Origin: an uncultured Magnetococcales bacterium
GTDB taxonomy: Bacteria; Pseudomonadota; Magnetococcia; Magnetococcales; Magnetaquicoccaceae
DNA length: 5,970 nucleotides
Reading direction: 5' to 3'
Assembly (NCBI GenBank): GCA_903913345.1
Contig: CAIWLA010000558.1
Span: forward strand, 1-5,970
The translations under genes were made by a program, and so were the position numbers. The number at the start of each line of letters is the position of its first letter. Position 1 is the first letter of the stretch. The notes under the pieces are model-generated. The model searched no databases. It saw only the letters and a program-made list of their open reading frames with translations, and was not told where the DNA came from. Shown one piece after another: positions 1-5,970 of the stretch.

Positions 1-25
1 CAATATTTTTGAAACGGTATTTCAT
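1..25 (-). CDS. Possible N-terminus of an unknown gene cut by the left edge
   Basis: On the minus strand an ATG at 25 opens a frame reading MKYRFKNI up to the window edge. It is preceded by a GAGAGGA ribosome-binding sequence (complement of 30-36) with about 4-5 nt spacing, which is the main reason to list it. An overlapping ATG at 29 sits directly against that site and is a worse start. The frame begins 83 bp after the uvrA stop on the same strand, so the gene could be co-transcribed with uvrA. Only eight codons are visible, so no family can be assigned. A chance start is quite possible. Confidence 0.3.
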
Positions 26-108
26 ACATTCCTCTCGGTTTTCTATCTCCCACAACAGCATCATCTGGTGTCAGATCTACCATATGGATGCAATCAGTGC
101 AATCAAAA

Positions 109-3018
109 TCATAAATCGCACATCACCCTCCCCAACACCCCCCGCAAATACTGCCCCGTCCAGGAGGTGGGATGGTCTGCGCACTGTTCCGGCGTCCCTT
201 CCGTGACGATCCAACCCCCCCTGGCTCCCCCTTCCGGTCCCAGATCGATAATCCAGTCGGCGGTCTTGATCACATCCAGATTGTGTTCGATCACCACCAG
301 GGTGTTGCCCGCCGCCACCAGTCGCTGCAAAACCTCCAACAATTTGCGAATATCCTCAAAATGGAGGCCGGTGGTCGGTTCATCCAGAATGTACAAGGTC
401 CGACCCGTGGCCCGCTTGGCCAGTTCACGGGCAATCTTGACCCGCTGGGCCTCGCCACCGGAGAGAGTGGTGGCCGCCTGGCCCAGACGGACATAGCCCA
501 ACCCCACCTCCATCAGGGTGGCCAGCTTGCCCTGCACCGCCGGAATGGGCTGAAAAAAGAGCAATGCCTCCTCGACCGTCATATGCAAAATGTCGGCAAT
601 GGTCCGACCCTTGTACCGCACCTCCAGGGTCTCCCGGTTGTATCGGCTGCCATGGCAGATGTCACACTGGACAAAAATATCCGGCAAAAAGTGCATTTCA
701 ATCTTGACCAGTCCATCCCCCGCACAGGCCTCGCACCGCCCCCCCTTGACGTTGAAACTGAACCGGCCCGCCGTATATCCCCTGGCCAGGGCCTCTGGAA
801 CCCCCGCCATCAACTCCCGAATCGGGGTGAACAGCCCGGTATAGGTGGCGGGATTGGAACGGGGCGTGCGACCGATGGGGGATTGATCGATGTGAATCAC
901 CTTGTCCAGATGTTCCAGACCGCTCACCCGTACCACCCGTCCCCCCGGTGCGGTCGCGGTATTGTGGAGACGATGCTGCAAGGCGGGCAACAGGGTGTCC
1001 AGGATGAGACTGGATTTGCCCGATCCCGACACCCCGGTGACACAGGTAAATACCCCCAGGGGAATGGCCACATCGATGGCCCGCAAATTGTGGGTCGTCA
1101 CCTGCTCCAGAAAAAGACGCTGATCGGGATGGAGGGGACGACGGACGGTCGGCACCGGGATGAACCGTTGGCCGCTCAGATACTGCCCGGTCAGGGAGTC
1201 GGGATGTTGGCTCACCGCCAGAGGGGTGCCGGTGGCCACAATATGGCCCCCATGCTCCCCCGCCCCCGGTCCCATGTCCACCACAAAATCGGCCCCCCGG
1301 ATGGCCTCTTCGTCATGTTCCACGACAATGACCGTATTGCCCAAATCCCGCAGATGCAACAGGGTGGCAAAGAGCCGTTGGTTGTCCCGCTGATGGAGAC
1401 CAATGCTGGGTTCGTCCAGGATATAGAGCACCCCCGTCAGACCGGAACCCACCTGATTGGCCAGACGAATCCGCTGTCCCTCGCCGCCAGAGAGGGTGGC
1501 CGCCGCCCGGTCCAGGCTTAAATAATCCAACCCCACGGCAATCAAAAACCCCAACCGCCCCGTTACCTCCTTGAGAATGCGGGCGGCAATCGCCTGCTCC
1601 CGTGGGGTCAGGGTCAACTGTTCCATGAATTGCACCACCGGCACGAGAGAGAGCGCGGAGAGGGTCGCAATGGTATGCTCGCCAATGCGCACATGCAGGG
1701 CCTCCTTGCGCAGGCGTTGACCCTGACAGGCCGGACAGGGCTGGCTGGAGCGATAATGGCCCAACTCCTCCCGCAACTCCTCGGATTCCGTCTCCAGATA
1801 ACGGCGTTGCAACAGTGGCAAAACCCCTTCCCAGGTGCGCAATGCGGAAAAACGCCGCTTGCTGCCCTGGGTGTGAAAACGGATCTTTTCCGGCCCGGCC
1901 CCCTGCATGACCAGTCGCTGGGCCTCCGCCGGGAGATTTTCCCAGGGGGTGTGAATATCAAACCCGAAATGGTCGGCCACGGCATAGAGGGTGCTTTGGG
2001 CAATATGGGCGGTGGGTTTGGCCCAGGGGGCGATGGCCCCCTGGCGAATGGAAAGACGGGGATTGGGCACCACCCGCTCCGCGTCGAAAAAGGCCTGGCT
2101 GCCCAGCCCGTCACAGTCGGGACAGGCCCCGAAGGGGTTGTTGAAGGAAAAGAGACGCGGCTCGATCTCCGGGTAGGAGATGCCGCAGCGAATGCAGGCA
2201 TGTTGGGTGGAAAAGAGCAGCTCCTGCACCGGTTCCGAGAGGATCTGGATGCGCACCACCTGACCCCGCACCCCCGCACCCGCCATCCCTGTTGGCCGGG
2301 TGGCGGCGGTCTTCATCCCCAGGGTATCCAGGAGATTGAGGGCCACCTCCAGGGAGTCGGCCAGGCGGGACTCGATCCCCGGTTTGATGGCGATGCGATC
2401 CACCAGGGCCTCCAGGGTATGGGGCACATTTTTGTCCAGCACCGGGAGAGACTCCAGTTCATGGGTCTCCCCATCCAGCAAGACGCGGGTAAACCCCTGT
2501 TTGCGCAAGGCATCCAGTTCCTTGCGATGCTCGCCCTTGCGGCCCCGGACGATGGGAGCCAGCAACAACAGACGGCTCCGCTCCGGCAGATCCATGAGTG
2601 TATCCACCATCTGGCTGACCGTCTGGCTGGTGATCGGATCGCCACAGCCATGGCAGTGGGGATGACCGATGCGCGCAAACAGCAGACGCAGATAGTCATG
2701 GATCTCCGTGACCGTGCCCACCGTGGAACGGGGATTGCGTCCGGTGCTTTTCTGCTCGATGGCGATGGAGGGGGAGAGGCCGTCGATGGAGTCCACATCG
2801 GGCTTGTTTTGCAGACTCAAAAACTGGCGGGCATAGGCCGACAGCGATTCGACATAGCGGCGTTGCCCCTCGGCAGACAGGGTATCAAAGGCCAACGAGG
2901 ATTTGCCGGAACCGGAAACACCCGTGATGACGGTCAGGGCGTTTCGGGGCAGTTCCAGATCGATATTTTTCAGGTTGTGTTCGCGTGCGCCGCGGATGAC
3001 AATGTTTCGCTCACTCAT
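109..3018 (-). CDS. uvrA: UvrABC excinuclease subunit A (UvrA)
   Basis: UvrA is the damage-sensing ATPase of nucleotide excision repair. As a dimer it scans DNA in the cytoplasm and loads UvrB at lesions. The product is 969 residues (E. coli 940). Visible in order are: Walker [10 protein letters not shown] at 33-41; a UvrB-binding region at about 130-230, present as in canonical UvrA; zinc cysteines C275/C278/C299/C302; a CPAC pair at 428-431; ABC signature LSGGEGQR from 509 and Walker [12 protein letters not shown] near 532; second Walker A at 662-670; zinc-finger cysteines C762/C765/C785/C788; and LSGGEAQR at 852-859 with [11 protein letters not shown] near 876. The first signature has G where E. 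coli has A. A Gly/Ala/Arg-rich stretch near 232-255 makes the protein longer than E. coli UvrA. I chose the ATG giving [10 protein letters not shown], because family homology begins there. An upstream in-frame ATG at 3114 would add 32 unconserved residues. It is transcribed divergently from the siroheme gene. I saw no clear SOS box upstream. Confidence 0.98.
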   Translation of the reverse strand: MSERNIVIRGAREHNLKNIDLELPRNALTVITGVSGSGKSSLAFDTLSAEGQRRYVESLSAYARQFLSLQNKPDVDSIDGLSPSIAIEQKSTGRNPRSTVGTVTEIHDYLRLLFARIGHPHCHGCGDPITSQTVSQMVDTLMDLPERSRLLLLAPIVRGRKGEHRKELDALRKQGFTRVLLDGETHELESLPVLDKNVPHTLEALVDRIAIKPGIESRLADSLEVALNLLDTLGMKTAATRPTGMAGAGVRGQVVRIQILSEPVQELLFSTQHACIRCGISYPEIEPRLFSFNNPFGACPDCDGLGSQAFFDAERVVPNPRLSIRQGAIAPWAKPTAHIAQSTLYAVADHFGFDIHTPWENLPAEAQRLVMQGAGPEKIRFHTQGSKRRFSALRTWEGVLPLLQRRYLETESEELREELGHYRSSQPCPACQGQRLRKEALHVRIGEHTIATLSALSLVPVVQFMEQLTLTPREQAIAARILKEVTGRLGFLIAVGLDYLSLDRAAATLSGGEGQRIRLANQVGSGLTGVLYILDEPSIGLHQRDNQRLFATLLHLRDLGNTVIVVEHDEEAIRGADFVVDMGPGAGEHGGHIVATGTPLAVSQHPDSLTGQYLSGQRFIPVPTVRRPLHPDQRLFLEQVTTHNLRAIDVAIPLGVFTCVTGVSGSGKSSLILDTLLPALQHRLHNTATAPGGRVVRVSGLEHLDKVIHIDQSPIGRTPRSNPATYTGLFTPIRELMAGVPEALARGYTAGRFSFNVKGGRCEACAGDGLVKIEMHFLPDIFVQCDICHGSRYNRETLEVRYKGRTIADILHMTVEEALLFFQPIPAVQGKLATLMEVGLGYVRLGQAATTLSGGEAQRVKIARELAKRATGRTLYILDEPTTGLHFEDIRKLLEVLQRLVAAGNTLVVIEHNLDVIKTADWIIDLGPEGGARGGWIVTEGTPEQCADHPTSWTGQYLRGVLGRVMCDL

Positions 3019-3166
3019 TTTTTCCGGCGATGAACCTCCTGCCCAGGGCGCAGGCTTCACCGCACCGCGCAATCCCAATCGTTTGACGGCAAACCACGGT
3101 CGTGGCGTGACCAAACCATCGTCCGCGACTCGAAGCCACCCTTAAAGATAAAAGGAACAGTATAGC
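3019..3166. promoter_or_regulatory. Divergent promoter region between uvrA and the siroheme gene
   Basis: These 148 bp must carry the transcription starts for both divergent genes unless a promoter lies inside a coding region. A TATACT hexamer on the minus strand (complement of 3159-3164) resembles a -10 element for uvrA. Its expected -35 would fall inside the start of the siroheme gene and matches poorly. On the plus strand the AT-rich stretch 3143-3153 is the only promoter-like area before the siroheme gene. I looked for LexA boxes of the GTTC-N7-GTTC and CTGT-N8-ACAG types and saw none, so SOS control of uvrA is not supported here. Confidence 0.35.
3035..3040 (-). promoter_or_regulatory. 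Probable uvrA ribosome binding site, long spacing
   Basis: The minus strand reads AGGAGG here, a strong Shine-Dalgarno sequence. It lies 16 nt upstream of the ATG at 3018, longer than the usual 5-10 nt. No ATG, GTG or TTG in the uvrA frame lies between the site and 3018, so the site may act with reduced efficiency or be coincidental. It still argues mildly against the upstream start at 3114, which would place the site inside the coding region. Confidence 0.4.
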
Positions 3167-3817
3167 ATGGTTGGTTACATGACGGAAATGGTCCTGGAAG
3201 GTCGTCCGGTACTTTGTATCGGCGGCGGACAGGTGGCGTTGCGCAAGTTGTCTGGATTGTTGGTGTGTGGTCCAGAGATCACGGTCGTGGCCCCGGAATG
3301 GCATCCGGGTATCGTGGCATTGGCCGAGGCGGGTCGGATTGTCTGTCGGACCGAACCCTTTTCTCCTGCCCTGCTGGAGGCGTTGCCCCGTCCGGTGCTG
3401 GTCTTTGCCGCCACGGGGGAGGAGAGGCTCAACCGGGAGATTGCCCGGCAGGCGGCCCAGCGGGGTCTGTTTTGCAATTCGGCGGATGATCCAGAGAGCA
3501 GCGGTTTTTTGGTCCCGGCGATGGTGCGGCGGGGACCGGTGGTGGTGGCGGTCTCCACCGGCGGAAACTCCCCCGCCCTGGCCCGACTGCTCAAGGAGCG
3601 GCTGGAGGTGTGGCTGGAACCGGGCTGGGGGAGTCTGGCCCTGTTGTTTGGTGCCCTGCGGGATCGGGTCAAACGGTCTCTGCCCGATCCGGTGGTGCGG
3701 CAATCCTTCTGGCGGGCCACCTGTCTGGCCGTGGCCCAGGAGCGACGTTTTGAGCGGGGGGATCATGAAGAGTGGCTGAAGGCGCGTCTGGCCGAGACAG
3801 AGGATCGGCAGCGTTGA
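3167..3817 (+). CDS. Precorrin-2 dehydrogenase / sirohydrochlorin ferrochelatase (CysG N-terminal/Met8-type)
   Basis: This 216-residue protein matches the N-terminal half of CysG and yeast Met8. It oxidises precorrin-2 to sirohydrochlorin with NAD+, and family members may also insert Fe2+ to give siroheme, the cofactor of sulfite and nitrite reductases. The Rossmann start is VLCIGGGQVALRK (15-27), followed by VVAPE (40-44). FAATGEERLNREIA follows at 80-93. The active-site block is FCNSADDP (102-109) with D107 aligning to Salmonella CysG D104. VAVSTGGNSPALARLLKE follows at 127-144, where T131 falls at the position of CysG S128, reported as a phosphoserine. The rest is the helical dimerisation/central region. 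There is no uroporphyrinogen methyltransferase domain, so precorrin-2 must come from a separate enzyme. ATG 3167 is chosen because AAAGGA (3151-3156) lies 10 nt upstream. In-frame ATGs at 3179 and 3188 are alternatives. Whether it performs both reactions cannot be read from sequence. Confidence 0.93.
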   Translation: MVGYMTEMVLEGRPVLCIGGGQVALRKLSGLLVCGPEITVVAPEWHPGIVALAEAGRIVCRTEPFSPALLEALPRPVLVFAATGEERLNREIARQAAQRGLFCNSADDPESSGFLVPAMVRRGPVVVAVSTGGNSPALARLLKERLEVWLEPGWGSLALLFGALRDRVKRSLPDPVVRQSFWRATCLAVAQERRFERGDHEEWLKARLAETEDRQR

Positions 3818-3852
3818 CCACATTATATTAATCTTTTTAATCTATTACGGGT

Positions 3853-3896
3853 CCAGTGGGATTATCCCCCTGGTGGGGTCGGGGGCAACGCCCCCG
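3853..3896. repeat. GC-rich double-hairpin element downstream of the siroheme gene
   Basis: Two inverted repeats stand side by side. The first pairs 3853-3860 (CCAGTGGG) with 3866-3873 (CCCCCTGG) around an ATTAT loop, with one T-C mismatch. The second pairs 3880-3886 (CGGGGGC) with 3890-3896 (GCCCCCG) around an AAC loop. The element begins 35 nt after the siroheme stop. It could end that transcript, but no T-run follows either stem, so an intrinsic terminator is not clear. Paired GC-rich hairpins of this style are familiar as dispersed intergenic repeats in some GC-rich proteobacteria. A related hairpin lies at 4951-4972. Confidence 0.55.
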
Positions 3897-4030
3897 TCTG
3901 CTCCAGAGATGACCAAGTTCTGCAAGTTGGCCCCACCCCTGAATCTTAGAGACAATCGGACCACACGCAAGATCGGGCATGGATTTTTTGTAAATTTCTT
4001 CTATCCTGTTCCCCAGGGATGATCTTATGC

Positions 4031-4049
4031 GCCGCCAGGGAGGCGGCAT
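4031..4049 (+). promoter_or_regulatory. Leader hairpin and shared 13-mer before rnhA
   Basis: GCCGCC (4031-4036) can pair with GGCGGC (4042-4047) around AGGGA. The right arm is part of a 13-mer, AGGGAGGCGGCAT (4037-4049), which recurs exactly at 4630-4642 in front of the next gene. It lies 23 nt before the rnhA start, upstream of the ribosome binding site at 4059-4064. A role in the mRNA leader is possible but unproven. The match could also be chance between purine-rich leaders. Confidence 0.25.
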
Positions 4050-4072
4050 CTGTACGACAAGGGAAGCGAAGA

Positions 4073-4594
4073 ATGACCGAGGCTGAGGTCGGCAACACGG
4101 GGGATCAACGGGAGCCGTTGCGGTCGGAGGTACGCATTTTTACCGATGGGGCCTGTCAGGGCAATCCGGGGCCGGGGGGATGGGGTGCCCTGTTGGGTTA
4201 TGGTACCCATGAAAAAACCCTCTTCGGATATGCCGCGCACACCACCAACAACCGCATGGAAATGCTGGCGGCCATTCGTGCCCTGGAGGCGTTGAAACGA
4301 CCGTGTCGGGTGAGGGTGACCACCGATTCCCAGTATGTCAAAAACGGGATCACCCAGTGGATCGGGCAATGGAAAAGGCGCAATTGGCGCAAGGCGGATG
4401 GCCAGGCGGTGTTGAATGTCGATTTATGGCAAAAATTGGATGCACTGTGTGGCCAACATGAGGTAGACTGGGATTGGGTCAAGGGGCACGCCGGTCATCC
4501 AGAAAATGAGACAGTGGATCGGTTGGCCAGGGAGAGCATACAGCAGGGCCGAGAGGGTCTCCTGGTCCCGGATCCGGCGGGATGGTGTCCGTAG
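4073..4594 (+). CDS. rnhA: Ribonuclease HI
   Basis: RNase HI cuts the RNA strand of RNA-DNA hybrids in the cytoplasm, removing primers and R-loops, using two metal ions. The product is 173 residues (E. coli 155). All catalytic residues are present at a constant offset of 15 from E. coli: D25 in [18 protein letters not shown]63 in [13 protein letters not shown]85 in [16 protein letters not shown]139 in [11 protein letters not shown], and D149. The basic protrusion or handle helix is visible as [13 protein letters not shown] (99-111), which identifies the classical HI type. Start ATG 4073 is chosen because AAGGGA (4059-4064) is 8 nt upstream. An in-frame ATG at 4019 would add 18 residues and lacks a well-spaced site. 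An N-terminal tail of about 15 residues precedes the first strand. The DUF465 gene follows after 66 bp. Confidence 0.97.
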   Translation: MTEAEVGNTGDQREPLRSEVRIFTDGACQGNPGPGGWGALLGYGTHEKTLFGYAAHTTNNRMEMLAAIRALEALKRPCRVRVTTDSQYVKNGITQWIGQWKRRNWRKADGQAVLNVDLWQKLDALCGQHEVDWDWVKGHAGHPENETVDRLARESIQQGREGLLVPDPAGWCP

Positions 4595-4629
4595 AGAATG
4601 ATATTCACGAAAACGATGCCTTTCCCACA

Positions 4630-4642
4630 AGGGAGGCGGCAT
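4630..4642 (+). promoter_or_regulatory. Second copy of the shared 13-mer leader motif
   Basis: AGGGAGGCGGCAT here is identical to 4037-4049. It lies 18 nt before the start codon of the DUF465 gene and is followed by TACAAAGGAGAG, compared with TACGACAAGGGAAG after the first copy. Local pairing of GCC and TCCC (4618-4626) with GGGA and GGC (4631-4637) around ACAA is possible with a two-base bulge. It may be a common leader element or chance. Confidence 0.2.
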
Positions 4643-4660
4643 GGCTACAAAGGAGAGACT

Positions 4661-4867
4661 ATGTTCGAAGATCAACTGCAAGCCGTTCAAGAGTTGTTGA
4701 CCACCAACGAAAAATTTCGTCAATTGCATGATCAATACCAGGCCGTCAAGTCGGAAATTGACACGAATGGCCTGACCAGGGACCAGTTTTCACTGGAACG
4801 TCTCAAAAAACAAAAGCTCATGTTAAAAGACCAGATGGCCATTCTGCTCAATCAGCACACCAGTTGA
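4661..4867 (+). CDS. Small DUF465 (YdcH-like) coiled-coil protein
   Basis: This 68-residue hydrophilic protein is predicted to form two helices. Residues 1-35 carry NEKFRQLHDQYQAVKSEID, and residues 44-64 carry LERLKKQKLMLKDQMAILL. This antiparallel coiled-coil hairpin with the LKKxKLxLKD signature is typical of DUF465/YdcH proteins, which are 60-80 residues long and have no established function. No signal peptide or membrane segment is visible, so a cytoplasmic location is expected. ATG 4661 is chosen because AAAGGAG ends at 4655, giving 5 nt spacing. An in-frame ATG at 4598 would add 21 residues unlike the family. The gene lies 66 bp after rnhA on the same strand and may share its transcript, although it has its own strong ribosome binding site. 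A GC-rich hairpin lies about 80 bp downstream. Confidence 0.85.
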   Translation: MFEDQLQAVQELLTTNEKFRQLHDQYQAVKSEIDTNGLTRDQFSLERLKKQKLMLKDQMAILLNQHTS

Positions 4868-4950
4868 AAACCGTTTTGAAGGCGTGATGCGCTGGCTGGC
4901 CTCGTGGCGAAACCGCCGCTGACGACAGCGACATCCACCCATAAAGGGTC

Positions 4951-4972
4951 GGTGGGGGCGGTGTCCCCCACC
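4951..4972 (+). terminator. Hairpin terminator candidate after the DUF465 gene
   Basis: GGTGGGGG (4951-4958) pairs perfectly with CCCCCACC (4965-4972) around a six-base loop, giving a strong 8-bp GC stem. Only CCCGTTTG follows, so the T-tract is poor and intrinsic termination is uncertain. The stem begins 83 nt after the stop codon. The flanking GGGTCGG before the stem and CCCCCGT after it resemble the second hairpin at 3876-3897, so this may instead be a diverged copy of the same dispersed repeat. Confidence 0.45.
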
Positions 4973-4981
4973 CCCGTTTGT

Positions 4982-4999
4982 CTGGTCTGTCTGCACCAG
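4982..4999. promoter_or_regulatory. Interrupted palindrome upstream of the exported-protein pair
   Basis: CTGGT (4982-4986) and ACCAG (4995-4999) form an inverted repeat with an 8-base centre. It lies 54 nt before the GTG start of the next gene and upstream of an AT-rich stretch (5018-5035, containing GATAAAACATTTTT) where a promoter could lie. It could be an operator for the downstream pair or a weak hairpin. The arms are short and no known regulator site is recognised. Confidence 0.18.
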
Positions 5000-5040
5000 T
5001 GGTCACTTTTCGGGCAATCGATAAAACATTTTTCCCTTGC

Positions 5041-5048
5041 AGGAGGAG
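5041..5048 (+). promoter_or_regulatory. Ribosome binding site that fixes a GTG start
   Basis: AGGAGGAG is a near-ideal Shine-Dalgarno sequence. Its AGGAGG core ends 7 nt before the GTG at 5054. It identifies that GTG as the start rather than the in-frame ATG at 4904, whose reading frame would run through the GC-rich hairpin and bury the signal peptide inside the protein. Confidence 0.75.
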
Positions 5049-5053
5049 AGACG

Positions 5054-5413
5054 GTGAAAACATTTCCAATGGTCCTGTCCGCTGTGGTGTGGTTCTGGCC
5101 GATGGCAACCCCTTTGCTGGCGGGGGAGGGCAGCTATTCCGGGCAGGCGGTGAGTGAATCGGCTCAGGCCAGTGGTCATGCCAGTGCGAGTGCGGCGTTC
5201 GGCATTGTGGCCTCCGGGCAGGCGACCTCCGCCGCCCTGGCCGTCCCCCTTTCCGTGGGGGGGGCCGTGCTGGGTTCTGCGGGAGCCATGAGTACGGCTG
5301 CGGCTCAGGAGGCCATGCGGGCAGCCTCTGCCCCGATCGGCACCCCTTTGGTCGTCACCGAGGAGGTCATCACCATCGTGCCACCCAACGAAGCCTTGAA
5401 ACCGAAAAAATAA
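5054..5413 (+). CDS. Exported Ala/Ser/Gly-rich small protein, unknown function
   Basis: I do not recognise a named family. The 119-residue product begins MKTF from a GTG codon. A hydrophobic segment (residues 6-22, rich in V, L, W, F) ends at PLLA, followed by GEGSY, so a signal peptidase I cut after A23 is likely and the mature protein would be about 96 residues. Of the first 70 mature residues, 45 are Ala, Ser or Gly by count. They include loosely repeated GQAVSESA and GQATSAAL units and a glycine-zipper-like VPLSVGGAVLGSAGA (64-78). The C-terminus switches to a Val/Ile/Pro-rich stretch, PLVVTEEVITIVPP, and ends KPKK. There are no cysteines. It precedes the DUF2145 gene by 37 bp on the same strand, so the two are probably one operon and both products are exported. 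The GTG start is set by AGGAGG at 5041-5046. A periplasmic or envelope role is inferred only from the signal peptide. Confidence 0.8.
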   Translation: MKTFPMVLSAVVWFWPMATPLLAGEGSYSGQAVSESAQASGHASASAAFGIVASGQATSAALAVPLSVGGAVLGSAGAMSTAAAQEAMRAASAPIGTPLVVTEEVITIVPPNEALKPKK

Positions 5414-5450
5414 AAGATAACAGACAATATAATCAAAGAGGAAAACGGAG

Positions 5451-5970
5451 ATGTCCTGCCTGATGCGCCTTTTGGTCGTGGTATGGGTGGCTGTGGTCGG
5501 TGTGGGGGAGGTCCATGCCGTTGGTTTCAGTTCCAGCAGTCAGGCGGGAGAGGCCGCCCACTTCAAGCCCGAACAGGTGATGGCCTTTGCCAAAAAGGTG
5601 GAAAAAACCTTGGCCGGCAAGGGGGCGCGGGTCGCCATCCTGGCCCGCATGGGGCGGCCTCTGTCGGAGTTGCCGGCGGGGATGCACTTTACCCATGTGG
5701 CCTTTGCCGTCTATTCCGAGATCACCACCCATGATGGCCGGAAAGTGCCCGGATATGCCATCCACAATCTCTATCAACAGGATGACCATCCCGATATCAG
5801 CGATCTGGTTCAGGATTTTCCCGTCGATTTTTTTGCGGCGGTCGCAGAACTGGAGGCCGGGGTGATTATTCTGGAAGGGCTGGATTTGTCCGCGGTCCCT
5901 CCCGGTGACTACGAGCTGCTGTGTTTGCCCTTGAAGATCCAGCATGGCGATGGAGCACCGGCGCGCGTGG
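5451..5970 (+). CDS. DUF2145 family exported protein, C-terminus beyond window
   Basis: The frame is open from ATG 5451 to the window edge: 173 codons with no stop. Residues 1-23 form a signal peptide: MSCLMR, a Val-rich core, then EVHA with a probable cut after A23. The rest resembles the DUF2145 family: a helix FKPEQVMAFAKKVEKTLA, then ARVAILARMGRPLSEL (59-74), HFTHVAFAVYSEI (79-91), PGYAIHNLYQ (100-109), SDLVQDFPVDFFA (117-129) and GVIILEG (137-143). The function is unknown. From memory, the family has a later conserved Cys/Glu block, which here would lie off the edge. With the conserved H82 this could suggest a papain-like or permuted hydrolase fold, but that is speculative. GAGGA (5438-5442) gives 8 nt spacing to 5451. 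ATG 5463 in the same frame is an alternative start that would still keep a signal peptide. It forms a likely operon with the Ala/Ser-rich exported protein upstream. Confidence 0.82.
   Translation, partial: MSCLMRLLVVVWVAVVGVGEVHAVGFSSSSQAGEAAHFKPEQVMAFAKKVEKTLAGKGARVAILARMGRPLSELPAGMHFTHVAFAVYSEITTHDGRKVPGYAIHNLYQQDDHPDISDLVQDFPVDFFAAVAELEAGVIILEGLDLSAVPPGDYELLCLPLKIQHGDGAPARV

Noticed and set aside
63..106. Small palindrome ATCTG-GTGT-CAGAT (63-76) and a 9-bp imperfect tandem repeat (89-106) after uvrA
   Set aside because: The stem is only 5 bp and there is no T-tract on the uvrA strand, so it is not a convincing terminator. The tandem repeat is too short to exclude chance.
172..3033. Two long plus-strand open frames (172-1521 and 1630-3033) antisense to uvrA
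   Set aside because: They lie in one frame opposite a fully conserved uvrA. Their products are low-quality, rich in Gly, Gln, His and Arg, with no domain. Long antisense frames are expected opposite GC-rich genes.
3019..3114. N-terminal extension of UvrA to an in-frame ATG at 3114
   Set aside because: The extra 32 residues are Pro/Arg/Gly-rich and unlike UvrA, and the AGGAGG at 3035-3040 would fall inside the coding region.
3019..3166. LexA/SOS box in front of uvrA
   Set aside because: No GTTC-N7-GTTC, GAAC-N7-GAAC or CTGT-N8-ACAG arrangement is present.
3979..4018. Promoter for rnhA (TATCCT at 4002-4007 as -10)
   Set aside because: No acceptable -35 lies at 16-18 bp. The AT-rich stretch alone is not enough to call a promoter.
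4887..4922. Eleven-codon frame reading MRWLASWRNRR, a possible leader peptide
   Set aside because: Very short, with only a weak AAGG upstream and no attenuator or amino-acid run that would suggest a regulatory leader.
4904..5053. Upstream extension of the Ala/Ser-rich protein to ATG 4904
   Set aside because: It would translate through the GC hairpin at 4951-4972 and bury a clear signal peptide. The GTG at 5054 has a near-perfect ribosome binding site.
5433..5945. Minus-strand open frame of about 170 codons at the right end
   Set aside because: It is antisense to the DUF2145 gene, which has a signal peptide, a ribosome binding site and family-like motifs. The minus-strand product is His/Gly/Gln-rich with no recognisable domain.

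Overview
The window is a compact, GC-rich, ordinary chromosomal stretch of a bacterium, most likely a proteobacterium. UvrA and RNase HI follow the proteobacterial pattern closely when compared from memory with the E. coli proteins. The intergenic hairpins of the style 'ggggg-att-atccccc' and 'gggggcaacgccccc' recall those of Magnetococcales and related alphaproteobacterial-grade genomes. That placement is an inference and is weakly supported.

Layout from left to right. Positions 1-25 may hold the first codons of a minus-strand gene that leaves the window. Positions 109-3018 (minus) carry a complete uvrA, the damage-recognition subunit of nucleotide excision repair. A 148-bp divergent intergenic region separates it from a plus-strand gene (3167-3817) for a single-domain precorrin-2 dehydrogenase / sirohydrochlorin ferrochelatase, which makes siroheme. 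This gene is followed by a GC-rich double hairpin (3853-3896). Next come rnhA (4073-4594, RNase HI) and a small DUF465/YdcH-like coiled-coil protein (4661-4867), 66 bp apart and both on the plus strand. The leaders of these two genes share an exact 13-mer. A second GC-rich hairpin (4951-4972) closes this unit.

The right end holds a probable two-gene operon of exported proteins. The first (5054-5413, GTG start) is a 119-residue Ala/Ser/Gly-rich protein with a signal peptide. The second (from 5451, running off the right edge) is a DUF2145-family protein, also with a signal peptide. Neither has a known function, and this pair is the most interesting part of the window.

Apart from that pair, the genes are housekeeping functions with no evident common pathway: DNA repair, siroheme synthesis and RNA-DNA hybrid removal. 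I see no mobile element, CRISPR array, tRNA or rRNA, and no gene-free stretch longer than 300 bases.
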